DNA from: Cellvibrio sp.
Lineage (GTDB): Bacteria > Pseudomonadota > Gammaproteobacteria > Pseudomonadales > Cellvibrionaceae
Assembly: GCA_021323495.1 (NCBI GenBank)
Contig: JAJQJO010000179.1
Span: forward strand, 2,658-10,267
DNA length: 7,610 nt
Direction: 5' to 3'
A model generated the notes under the pieces. That model was not told where the DNA came from, made no database searches, and saw only the letters and a program-made list of their open reading frames with translations. How positions within the stretch are numbered: the first letter of the stretch is position 1; each line of letters begins with the position of its first letter. This document shows, piece by piece, positions 1-5,987 of the stretch. Made by a program: the position numbers and the translations under genes.

Positions 1-1369
1 CCTGTGCTTCGCGCCCCAATAACCAGCATCCGAATGCAATGGCGACAGCACCGGCGCAGAGTGCAGCCATACCGCTAACACTGGTTTGGCGACCGAAAAC
101 CCACAGTAACCAGATGGCGCTGAGGTAGAGCGGAAAAGCGAGGAATTGTTTAAGGTTGTCCATCCATGCGCCTGGTTTAGGCAGGCGTGTTGCCAAGGCC
201 GGTAAATAACAGAGGATTAACAGCGGCAGCGCCATACCAAAACCCAGTGCGGCGAATACTGCAATGCAGGCGATGGCAGGTTGGGTCAATGCAAATCCGA
301 GGGCGGCCCCCATAAACGGTGCGGTACAGGGGCTGGCAACTACTGCTGCCAAAACGCCAGTAAAAAAAGAGCCGCTTAAACCGGATTTTTGGGTCAGGTT
401 TTGTCCAGCTCCCATAAGGCTGCTGCCAAAATTAATTAAGCCGGACATGCTTAAGCCCATCACAAAAAATAAATAGGCGAGGGCGGCAATCAATCCTGGA
501 GACTGCAGTTGGAAGCCCCAACCGATAGCCTCTCCGCCTTTGCGTGCGATCAACAAAGCCGCCGCAAACCCCACAAAACACACCACAATCCCGAGGGTGT
601 AAACCCAGCCGTGAACGGCAAGCCGGGTACGATCTGCTGCGGCCAGGCTCATCACTTTTATCGAGAGAACCGGAAACACGCAGGGCATCAGGTTGAGGAT
701 CATCCCGCCCAACAGTGCAAAAATAATTGCCTGGAATATCCAGCCAAAATCCGGTGCCGAGGGTGGAACAGGGAGGCTAGCCGCTACAGGTGGCGCGGTG
801 GAAGTTCCGGTTTGCGCGCTAGCATCAGCTTCGGTCACTACTGCACTGGCGGGGTTGATTGCCAAGGTCATTTTTTGCGGTGGATAGCATAGGCCGGCAT
901 CGGCGCAACCCTGATATTCCAGTTTGAGGTTGAATACTTTGTCGATTCCGGCTAAATCAAAACTGGCAGATACCTCATGGTAATGCACCATGGTTTCCCG
1001 CTCGAATAGCTCGTCATATTTCATTTTGCCTAAGGTGTAGGTTGGTGAAATCTGAATGCCTTCATCCGCCCGGAACTTAAAACGTTCTTCATATAAGTAG
1101 TAGCCTTCCGCGATCTGCCAGTGCAGCACCAGCTTGCCCTGCGCAATGGTATAGCTCGGCTTAAAAGCCTCGGCTACCGGTAAAAATTCATCCTGGCCGG
1201 TCAACAGACTGGAATTCAGTGTACTGTTGCTCTTGGCAAACGGGTCGGCTTTTGGTGCGAGCAAATCCTCGGCAATCCCAGCCTGGGCAAGCAAAATGCT
1301 GGACAAAAGTAAGGTTTTTATACTGAACTCACGGAAAAGGCCCAGCGTAAGCGTGTGCAGGATAAGCAT
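1..1369 (-). CDS. dsbD: Thiol:disulfide interchange protein DsbD-like (N-terminal 456 residues; C-terminus outside window)
   Basis: An open frame runs without a stop from 1369 off the left edge. DsbD carries electrons from cytoplasmic thioredoxin across the inner membrane to periplasmic partners such as DsbC and the cytochrome c maturation proteins. After a signal-like segment (about residues 14-33, ending near QAGIA) comes the periplasmic alpha domain, with the redox pair C155/C161 in YQGCADAGLCYPP, close to the E. coli DsbD C103/C109 motif. A Pro/Ala linker (about 183-206) leads to the membrane beta domain, with C230 in LNLMPCVFPVLSIKV and C348 in ASPCTAPFMG, the pair that relays electrons through the membrane. 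About six hydrophobic segments are visible up to the edge. The thioredoxin-like gamma domain would be encoded off-window and was not seen. The start is uncertain: ATG at 1369 gives a compact signal peptide, but an in-frame ATG at 1405 adds 12 residues, and neither has a good ribosome-binding site. The family call is secure; the exact subtype (DsbD or ScsB-like) is less so. Confidence 0.93.
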   Translation of the reverse strand, partial: MLILHTLTLGLFREFSIKTLLLSSILLAQAGIAEDLLAPKADPFAKSNSTLNSSLLTGQDEFLPVAEAFKPSYTIAQGKLVLHWQIAEGYYLYEERFKFRADEGIQISPTYTLGKMKYDELFERETMVHYHEVSASFDLAGIDKVFNLKLEYQGCADAGLCYPPQKMTLAINPASAVVTEADASAQTGTSTAPPVAASLPVPPSAPDFGWIFQAIIFALLGGMILNLMPCVFPVLSIKVMSLAAADRTRLAVHGWVYTLGIVVCFVGFAAALLIARKGGEAIGWGFQLQSPGLIAALAYLFFVMGLSMSGLINFGSSLMGAGQNLTQKSGLSGSFFTGVLAAVVASPCTAPFMGAALGFALTQPAIACIAVFAALGFGMALPLLILCYLPALATRLPKPGAWMDNLKQFLAFPLYLSAIWLLWVFGRQTSVSGMAALCAGAVAIAFGCWLLGREAQ

Positions 1370-1471
1370 GTTTTGAGAGGTTTCCCGATCTGGATAGAGG
1401 TTCATAAATGAGCAGGGAGGGATGCCCGGCAAGGGGTGCCCTCCAACGCAACTTACAGTAACATACGCCGC

Positions 1472-1477
1472 CTTATA
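1472..1477 (-). promoter_or_regulatory. Possible -10 element for dsbD
   Basis: The minus strand reads TATAAG here, five of six matches to the sigma-70 -10 hexamer, about 70-100 bases upstream of the two possible dsbD starts. No good -35 hexamer sits 16-18 bases upstream, so this is only a weak candidate in the divergent region shared with the lipoprotein gene at 1601. Confidence 0.2.
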
Positions 1478-1600
1478 GACAACCGGTAATAAACATCATT
1501 CTACCTGCCACTTTGTTTTTCTTTTGCGCTCGCGGCTTGGTTGGTTGGATTAATGTGAAGTTGGCGTGGTTTTTCAAAATCCAGTATAGAGAAAGTTGTT

Positions 1601-2332
1601 ATGCGTAATTCTGTTGGTCGCACTAGTTTATTGATTACCTTGGCCTGTTCACTCAGTGCTTGTCAGATTCCATTTTATGCCAACCAGAAAAAACAACCTG
1701 CGCCCGCACCTGCACCGGTTGTGCAGCCCAAGCCTGTGATCACCAAGGAGCAGCAAGTTGTAAAAATGTTGATCCTGAATGGCGAGTACACCTTATCGCA
1801 AAACCAGTTGCTCACTCCCACCAATGACAACGCTTACGATTATTTTCGTGCAGCGCTAAAGCTCGACCCCAATAACGCCCGTGCCAAAGGTGGGTTGCAA
1901 GGCATTGTTATGCGTTATGTCGATCTCGCTCGCCAGGCAGCGGCGCGCGGCAACTATTCACAAGCTACAACCATGCTCAACAATGCGCGTATTGTTGACC
2001 CGGATAATCTATTGATTAAAGAAGTTGCCGCCGGATTGACCGAGCAAATCAAATCCGCACCACCGGTTGAACCGTATCGTGGTGGCGCTAATGAATTTTT
2101 GTTGGAGGCGAATTTGTTAGGAAAGGATGATCCCCAGATCATTGGCCGGCTCACAGAGATCGCGCAGAAACTACAATCCACTAACAGTCTCGCTATGATT
2201 ATCGCGCGCACTGACGTAGAGGGACGTTGGATCTATCAAAAAATGCGCGATGCGTTGCCCGGCTATCGTGTGCGTGGTGATATCAAATTGGGCAGTCCGC
2301 CGCGTGTGCAGCTGGTACCTGCTGCCCAGTAG
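1601..2332 (+). CDS. TPR-containing outer-membrane lipoprotein, function unknown
   Basis: The 243-residue product starts with a lipoprotein signal: a basic start, hydrophobic residues 9-20, and lipobox LSAC with lipidated C21. The next residue is Gln, not Asp, which favours sorting to the outer membrane. A Pro/Ala-rich tether follows (about 33-46). Residues 78-101 (AYDYFRAALKLDPNNARA) and about 105-140 (RGNYSQATTMLNNARIVDPDN) look like two tetratricopeptide repeats, so a role in protein binding is likely. The C-terminal part (about 179-238) alternates a helix and strands and has the pattern IIARTDVEGRWIYQKM then RVRGDIKLGSPPRVQL. This is vaguely reminiscent of an OmpA-like fold, but without its usual peptidoglycan-binding signature. 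A weak purine-rich site (GAGAAAG) precedes the ATG. The gene is divergent from dsbD and converges on the next gene with only 14 bases between stop codons. The lipoprotein and TPR calls are good; the role is unknown. Confidence 0.88.
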   Translation: MRNSVGRTSLLITLACSLSACQIPFYANQKKQPAPAPAPVVQPKPVITKEQQVVKMLILNGEYTLSQNQLLTPTNDNAYDYFRAALKLDPNNARAKGGLQGIVMRYVDLARQAAARGNYSQATTMLNNARIVDPDNLLIKEVAAGLTEQIKSAPPVEPYRGGANEFLLEANLLGKDDPQIIGRLTEIAQKLQSTNSLAMIIARTDVEGRWIYQKMRDALPGYRVRGDIKLGSPPRVQLVPAAQ

Positions 2333-2346
2333 ATGGTTCTTTTTGG

Positions 2347-2628
2347 CTAGTTTATTTTCTGCTCATTTTGCAGCGCCTTCCTGGTGATTTCGCTGTACAG
2401 CGATACCAGTTTGGTGGCCAACTCATGCAATTCGGGATGGCGTTCGATGATGTTTTGGGTGCTCCTCGCGTCTTCCAATACTCTTTGTAAAAAATCGAGC
2501 TCGTGATTGTCCAGAGTTTCGCCACGGTCAACTTTGTCTTTCAGTTCCAGCGCGCGTGGCAGGTGCATGTTAGCCAGGCGGTTCAATAAGGTCTGTATCG
2601 TGCCTTGGTCAGTCGAGAGGGTGGTCAT
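2347..2628 (-). CDS. Small helical cytoplasmic protein, function unknown
   Basis: This gene encodes 93 residues, or 95 if the ATG at 2634 is used. I chose the ATG at 2628 because a strong AGGAG lies 7 bases upstream of it but only 1 base from the earlier ATG. The product has no signal peptide, membrane segment or cysteine. It is rich in charged residues and Leu and is predicted to be almost entirely helical, with the pattern LPRALELKDKVDRGETLDNHELDFLQRVLEDA followed, in the last third, by HPELHELATKLVSLYSEIT; this would suit a small helical bundle or a dimer. I recall similar short proteins in related gammaproteobacteria but cannot assign a family name or function. The stop is followed at once by the convergent lipoprotein gene, with no terminator hairpin in the 14-base gap. 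The protein-like composition and good ribosome-binding site make it a real gene. Confidence 0.8.
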   Translation of the reverse strand: MTTLSTDQGTIQTLLNRLANMHLPRALELKDKVDRGETLDNHELDFLQRVLEDARSTQNIIERHPELHELATKLVSLYSEITRKALQNEQKIN

Positions 2629-2635
2629 GCGCATA

Positions 2636-2640
2636 CTCCT
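2636..2640 (-). promoter_or_regulatory. Ribosome-binding site that decides the start of the small helical protein
   Basis: AGGAG on the minus strand. It is 7 bases from the ATG at 2628, an ideal distance, and only 1 base from the ATG at 2634, which is too close. The downstream ATG is therefore the likely start. Confidence 0.75.
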
Positions 2641-2693
2641 GTAAAAACCGGTTACGTGTGAAAGTGGCGGCGCTCATGGCTCAACCAATATTC

Positions 2694-2709
2694 ACCCTAG
2701 CACAAGGGT
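2694..2709. repeat. Short inverted repeat ACCCT-N6-AGGGT upstream of the small helical protein
   Basis: A perfect 5-base inverted repeat with a 6-base loop lies about 65-80 bases upstream of the start at 2628. It has no T-tract on either strand, so it is not a standard terminator for the DUF1801 gene. It could be an operator half-site pair or chance. Confidence 0.25.
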
Positions 2710-2746
2710 AAGAAGGGAGTGCCAATACGAAGACAATTTTTCAAGT

Positions 2747-2798
2747 AGCGCCGGTTCAGAGTCAGTCGCCTGGATGGCTCGTATGGCAAGCGCCGGTT
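2747..2798. repeat. Direct repeat AGCGCCGGTT (2747-2756 and 2789-2798)
   Basis: Two identical 10-base copies are offset by 42 bases. The second covers the stop codon of the DUF1801 gene (2797-2799). No function is evident; it may be a trace of a small duplication or deletion at the 3' end of that gene. Confidence 0.4.
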
Positions 2799-3183
2799 AT
2801 CTGGAAAGTAAGGTTGGATCACCAAGTTCCTGGTTTAGTGCAATAGCGGCTTTAACAAGTTTTTTAACATGGGTAGATGAAATATCATCGCCTTCAATAA
2901 GTACGATTGTTGCCATTTCATACTTGCCGCCAGCTTTGAGCCGTAGATCCATCTCTCGCAATCGCTGGCCCCGCCAAAAACCAAACAGTACACGTTGCTC
3001 CTCTGATCTGATCAAAGCAACCGGGCCATCATAAAGATAAACTAAATGCCCCCACTTTATGACTTCATTCAGTTTTCCCGAAGATAGGACTGCCAATCTA
3101 ATTCTTTCGACTGTTTCTTTTTGCCAATTCTTCAAAGAAGCAACATAGGCATCTGGCGTAGCCGCGGCAATAGTTTTTTTCAT
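2797..3183 (-). CDS. DUF1801 / YdhG-like domain protein
   Basis: The 128-residue product fits the DUF1801 (YdhG-like) family along nearly its whole length. Its N-terminal helix has the TPDAYVASLKNWQKETVERIR pattern. The family core IKWGHLVYLYDGPVALIR is at residues 42-59, and VLFGFWRGQRLREMDLRL spans about 65-82. A C-terminal helical segment, THVKKLVKAAIALNQEL, follows. The family has a small alpha/beta fold related to the frataxin/YjbR-like group; its biochemical role is not established, so I assign none. There is no signal peptide, so it is presumably cytoplasmic. AAGG lies 7 bases upstream of the ATG, supporting this start. The gene has flanking gaps of about 160 bases (to the small helical protein) and 230 bases (to the divergent waaA) and appears to be a single transcription unit. 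Confidence 0.85.
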   Translation of the reverse strand: MKKTIAAATPDAYVASLKNWQKETVERIRLAVLSSGKLNEVIKWGHLVYLYDGPVALIRSEEQRVLFGFWRGQRLREMDLRLKAGGKYEMATIVLIEGDDISSTHVKKLVKAAIALNQELGDPTLLSR

Positions 3184-3266
3184 AAGTTCGCCTTGTGTTT
3201 ATCCACCTGCGGATTGTAAGCAGCGCGTTGAGCAGGTAAACACAAATGAAGTTGCACGCATAGCCT

Positions 3267-3300
3267 GCATGCGAGAAATGGTGATGGTTTTATCGCATGC
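3267..3300. repeat. Inverted repeat GCATGCGA-N18-TCGCATGC between the DUF1801 gene and waaA
   Basis: Perfect 8-base arms (3267-3274 and 3293-3300) are separated by 18 bases, with each arm containing the self-palindrome GCATGC. The repeat sits in the 229-base divergent region, about 85 bases from the DUF1801 start and about 113 bases from the waaA start. Its arm spacing of about 26 bases centre to centre could suit a dimeric regulator on two helical turns, or a cruciform. No regulator can be named. Confidence 0.4.
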
Positions 3301-3412
3301 GTTCGGTTCAATTTAATGTGCCAGGAAAGTCATTTGATTTTCCTATCGTGAGAGAGTGCTTATGATTTGCTATGCTGCACATCCTGATTAGCCACGGCAT
3401 CCCCGAAGTCCT

Positions 3413-4690
3413 ATGCGCGTTATCTATAGTTTATTTTTCTACTGTCTGTTGCCTTTTGTTCTCCTGCGCCTGTTATGGCGCTCCATCGCCGCACCTGCCT
3501 ATGCCAAACGTTGGGCAGAACGCTTTGGTTTTTTTGCTGAATTAAAAACAGATAAAAAAGTGATCTGGCTGCATACCGTATCGGTAGGTGAATTTTTAGC
3601 GGCCTTGCCATTGATCCGCCGTTTACAGGCAGATAATCGGGTGCAACTGGTGATTACCACCACGACACCTACGGGCTCCGAGCGGGTGCGGGCCACTTTG
3701 GGTGAGTCGGTATTTCATGTTTATGCGCCTTATGATGTGCCTGACGCATTAACGCGTTTTCTTAAACGTGTGCAACCCTCGCTGTATTTAGTGATGGAAA
3801 CCGAGCTTTGGCCCAATACGCTGGCTGCCTGTGCAAAGCGGAAAGTTCCTGCATTATTGATTAATGGCCGTTTGTCAGAAAAGTCAGCACGCGGCTATGC
3901 GCGTTTTGCCGGGCTTGTGCGGCCTATGTTGAAAAGTCTCACTATGGCTTTGATTCAAAATAACACCGATGCGGAGCGTTTTGTAAACCTGGGTTTGCCG
4001 CCAATGCAGGCACAAGTAACCGGTAGTATTAAATTTGATTTGTCCTTGACTGATGAATTGCGCGGACGGGCAGCCGACTTAAAAAATCAATTGTCATCCC
4101 ACGGGCAGCGTTTGGTCTGGATTGCGGCAAGCACCCATCAAGGTGAGGATGAGATAATCCTGGATGCATTTGCACAGCTGCGCCAGTCAGTGAATATGCA
4201 AGCGCAATCGATGCTACTGGTTCTGGTACCGCGCCATCCTGAACGTTTTGAGCGAGTGGGGCAGCTGGGTGAGGCGCGTGGTTTCAAAACTGCGCGCCGC
4301 AGCCGTGGCGAATCAGCAGAACATATGGATATTTTATTGGGTGATACTATGGGTGAGCTAATGCTGTTGTTCGGCGCGAGCGATATTGCTTTTGTCGGCG
4401 GCAGCCTGGTGCCTAATGGCGGGCATAATTTTATTGAGCCGGCCGCTTGGGGATTGCCATTGCTGAGCGGTGAACACTTGTTTAATTTTGCCGAAGTGTC
4501 GCGCTTGCTACAAGTTGCGGGTGCATTGACAATCACAAAAAATGCAGCTGAATTAACGCAACAATTATTGGTATTGATTGGTGATAAGTCCCAGCGGAAA
4601 GCGAGAGGAGAGAAAGCTTTGCAGGTGGCGGTGGAAAATCGCGGTGCTCTGGATAAAACCCTGACAATAATCGGTACCTATATAAAATAA
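3413..4690 (+). CDS. waaA: 3-deoxy-D-manno-octulosonic acid (Kdo) transferase WaaA/KdtA
   Basis: WaaA transfers Kdo from CMP-Kdo to the lipid A precursor (lipid IVA in E. coli) at the cytoplasmic face of the inner membrane, the first step of LPS inner-core assembly. The 425 residues equal the E. coli enzyme in length and align throughout. An N-terminal membrane-anchoring helix (about 4-22) precedes the APAYAKRWAERFGF motif. The catalytic acid E60 lies in HTVSVGE, at the same number as in E. coli. Further family blocks are TTTTPTGSERV (82-92), YAPYDVPDAL (104-113), METELWPN (128-135), VTGSIKFD (202-209), LVPRHPERF (271-279, in the GT-B donor-binding half), GDTMGELMLLFG (310-321) and FVGGSLVPNGGHNFIEPA (327-344). 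An in-frame TAG at 3389 lies upstream, and ATG 3413 is the only ATG between it and the motif-bearing N-terminus; its ribosome-binding site is weak. Whether it adds one or two Kdo units cannot be read from sequence. It ends at a strong terminator. Confidence 0.97.
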   Translation: MRVIYSLFFYCLLPFVLLRLLWRSIAAPAYAKRWAERFGFFAELKTDKKVIWLHTVSVGEFLAALPLIRRLQADNRVQLVITTTTPTGSERVRATLGESVFHVYAPYDVPDALTRFLKRVQPSLYLVMETELWPNTLAACAKRKVPALLINGRLSEKSARGYARFAGLVRPMLKSLTMALIQNNTDAERFVNLGLPPMQAQVTGSIKFDLSLTDELRGRAADLKNQLSSHGQRLVWIAASTHQGEDEIILDAFAQLRQSVNMQAQSMLLVLVPRHPERFERVGQLGEARGFKTARRSRGESAEHMDILLGDTMGELMLLFGASDIAFVGGSLVPNGGHNFIEPAAWGLPLLSGEHLFNFAEVSRLLQVAGALTITKNAAELTQQLLVLIGDKSQRKARGEKALQVAVENRGALDKTLTIIGTYIK

Positions 4691-4710
4691 TATCGCACTT
4701 TTTTAGCTCA

Positions 4711-4740
4711 AAAAAACGCCGGAACAATCCGGCGTTTTTA
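4711..4740. terminator. Bidirectional rho-independent terminator between waaA and the pectate lyase
   Basis: An 11-base-pair stem (AAAAACGCCGG pairing with CCGGCGTTTTT) closes on the 6-base loop AACAAT. T-runs follow on the plus strand, and the A-run on the left gives a matching T-run on the minus strand. It lies about 22 bases past the waaA stop and about 31 bases past the pectate lyase stop, so it can end both convergent transcripts. Confidence 0.93.
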
Positions 4741-4770
4741 TTTCATGCAAAAAATTTTAATCAATAGCGA

Positions 4771-5748
4771 TTAATAACTGGTGATACCTGAACTGGTGCA
4801 GCTTTTCCACTTACCGATGCAAATATCGCCAGCATTACGGAGACGGCTATTGGTGATTCTTGCCGTGCTATTGGGGCTATCAGTACGGAAAATACCTTCA
4901 CCCATGTTAGAAATTTGACAATTGCTTACCGATACATTGACCGCGAAAGTGGTTCCGCCGTTTTGACGGAGGTATTTACCCATGTCATCGACCACGCAGT
5001 TGTTAATGTTTATGGTTGAGGCTGCATTCACCTGGAAGAATTTATCATCCCCCTGGAAAGCGGAGATATTTTTGATATTGATAGTACCCGATTCCTTAAC
5101 TGTCATTGCATCCTCTCCAACGTTTGTCCAACGAATATTTTCAATGTTGGCACTACCGTAAAAGTGGATACCATCCGCAGCGTTGCTACCCAAAATAACA
5201 TTCTTCAAGGTTGCGCCGCCCTCTACGATGAACACCGGTTTTTGTCCTTCTTTTTGGCTGCCGTCACCCAACGCGGTGGTAGCAGTAAATACCTTACATC
5301 CACCATCGTAAGTTCCGCTACTGACCCTGATGGTTGAGCTCACAGTAACAGCGCCATTGGGAGTACAAGTAGCGCCAGTAATTCCGCCGCCACCGCCATC
5401 GCTACTACTGCTGCTGCTTGAAGATGTAGAAGAACTGCTGTTATTTCCGCCAGTAGAAGAACTGCTGGTGCCGCCCCCTGAACCATTTTTCGGGATTGAA
5501 CATTCTTTTACGGACTTTGATGGGATTGGGTCTGAACCGAAGGTCGCTACAGAACAGGAAAAGCTGCCACTCAGGATTTTATAAACAAACGCTCCTGCCG
5601 CACCAAATGCCACATTGGTTGAGCCACTTACGGAACATGTTTGCCCGACTTTACAGATGGTCACATAGCCATCGGGGCGATTGGTAGCAGAAAACGCGCT
5701 GGTAGCGCAGCCGAGTAAAGCTGTGGTGAAAAGGATTTTTTTTAACAT
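4771..5748 (-). CDS. Secreted pectate lyase, PL3-like, with four-cysteine N-terminal module and polyserine linker
   Basis: The enzyme would cleave de-esterified polygalacturonate by calcium-dependent beta-elimination. The 325 residues comprise a signal sequence (1 to about 20, AFS/AT cleavage), a small module with C32, C38, C65 and C83 (about 24-84), a Gly/Ser linker (about 88-123) and a PL3 beta-helix domain (about 127-325). PL3 hallmarks include LKNVILGSNAADGIHFYGS (181-199), VGEDAMTVKE (210-219), GDDKFFQVN (233-241) and DDMGKYLRQ (254-262). K236, K258 and R261 match the lysine/lysine/arginine set proposed for catalysis and substrate binding in PL3 enzymes. Six cysteines in the catalytic domain suggest disulfides, as expected for a secreted protein. 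LLGC at residues 11-14 is a borderline lipobox, so surface anchoring is an alternative to free secretion. The start has only a weak ribosome-binding site. The 239-base upstream gap suggests its own promoter. The lyase call is strong; the exact substrate preference is inferred. Confidence 0.92.
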   Translation of the reverse strand: MLKKILFTTALLGCATSAFSATNRPDGYVTICKVGQTCSVSGSTNVAFGAAGAFVYKILSGSFSCSVATFGSDPIPSKSVKECSIPKNGSGGGTSSSSTGGNNSSSSTSSSSSSSSDGGGGGITGATCTPNGAVTVSSTIRVSSGTYDGGCKVFTATTALGDGSQKEGQKPVFIVEGGATLKNVILGSNAADGIHFYGSANIENIRWTNVGEDAMTVKESGTINIKNISAFQGDDKFFQVNAASTININNCVVDDMGKYLRQNGGTTFAVNVSVSNCQISNMGEGIFRTDSPNSTARITNSRLRNAGDICIGKWKSCTSSGITSY

Positions 5749-5933
5749 GATTTCAATCTCGTCAGTTATTGGATAAATGAACGGATTGACCGAATAATGA
5801 AGCCTGCTAAATTCAGGGGAGCTACTGCTTTCCAGAAAAATAAGGGCAGACTATTTATTGTTATATGTGCTCTTGATACGGCGAAAAGCGGAGGGACTAT
5901 ACGACTATTCTTTACGCAATAAAATTCATTTAT

Positions 5934-5956
5934 GTGACAAATCACTTTTTTTGTGA
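5934..5956. promoter_or_regulatory. Candidate operator of alternating GTGA/TCAC half-sites upstream of the pectate lyase
   Basis: The plus strand reads GTGA-CAAA-TCAC-TTTTTTT-GTGA, that is, three half-sites in alternating orientation, about 190 bases upstream of the pectate lyase start and just past the mannanase stop. The half-sites resemble CRP (TGTGA/TCACA), but the 4-base and 7-base spacers differ from the canonical 6, so a CRP assignment is not supported. On the minus strand TTGTCA within it resembles a -35 hexamer. No clear terminator for the mannanase was found in the rest of the 5749-5987 gap. Confidence 0.3.
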
Positions 5957-5987
5957 AGGAGTAAGCGTTGTCCTGGTGATTTAGGTG

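Noticed and set aside
264..892. Plus-strand open frames of 64-127 codons in the first 900 bases
   Set aside because: They lie antisense to the dsbD frame, which shows clear family motifs, and their products have no recognisable composition or motifs.
1561..1590. Possible sigma-70 promoter (TTGGCG, 18 bases, TATAGA) for the lipoprotein gene
   Set aside because: Transcription would start within a few bases of the ATG and leave no room for a ribosome-binding site, and both hexamers match only four of six positions.
2740..2800. tRNA-like GGTTCAGAGTC segment near the end of the DUF1801 gene
   Set aside because: No cloverleaf with matching acceptor, D and anticodon arms can be drawn around it.
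3334..3376. Promoter-like TTGATT and TATGAT/TATGCT hexamers upstream of waaA
   Set aside because: The best -10 and -35 words are 21 bases apart, too far for a standard promoter; no clear pair with a 16-18 base spacing and good matches was found.
4757..4774. Hairpin TTAATC-N6-GATTAA over the pectate lyase stop codon
   Set aside because: Six A/T-rich base pairs are expected by chance in such sequence, and a far stronger terminator lies just downstream.
5330..5584. Plus-strand frame encoding a Leu/Pro-rich peptide
   Set aside because: It is the antisense of the Ser/Gly linker of the pectate lyase; the low-complexity leucine run is simply the reverse reading of serine and glycine codons.
5933..5946. 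CRP-binding site near the pectate lyase
   Set aside because: TGTGA and TCACT are separated by 4 bases instead of the 6 needed for the canonical CRP dimer; it is kept only as a generic operator candidate.
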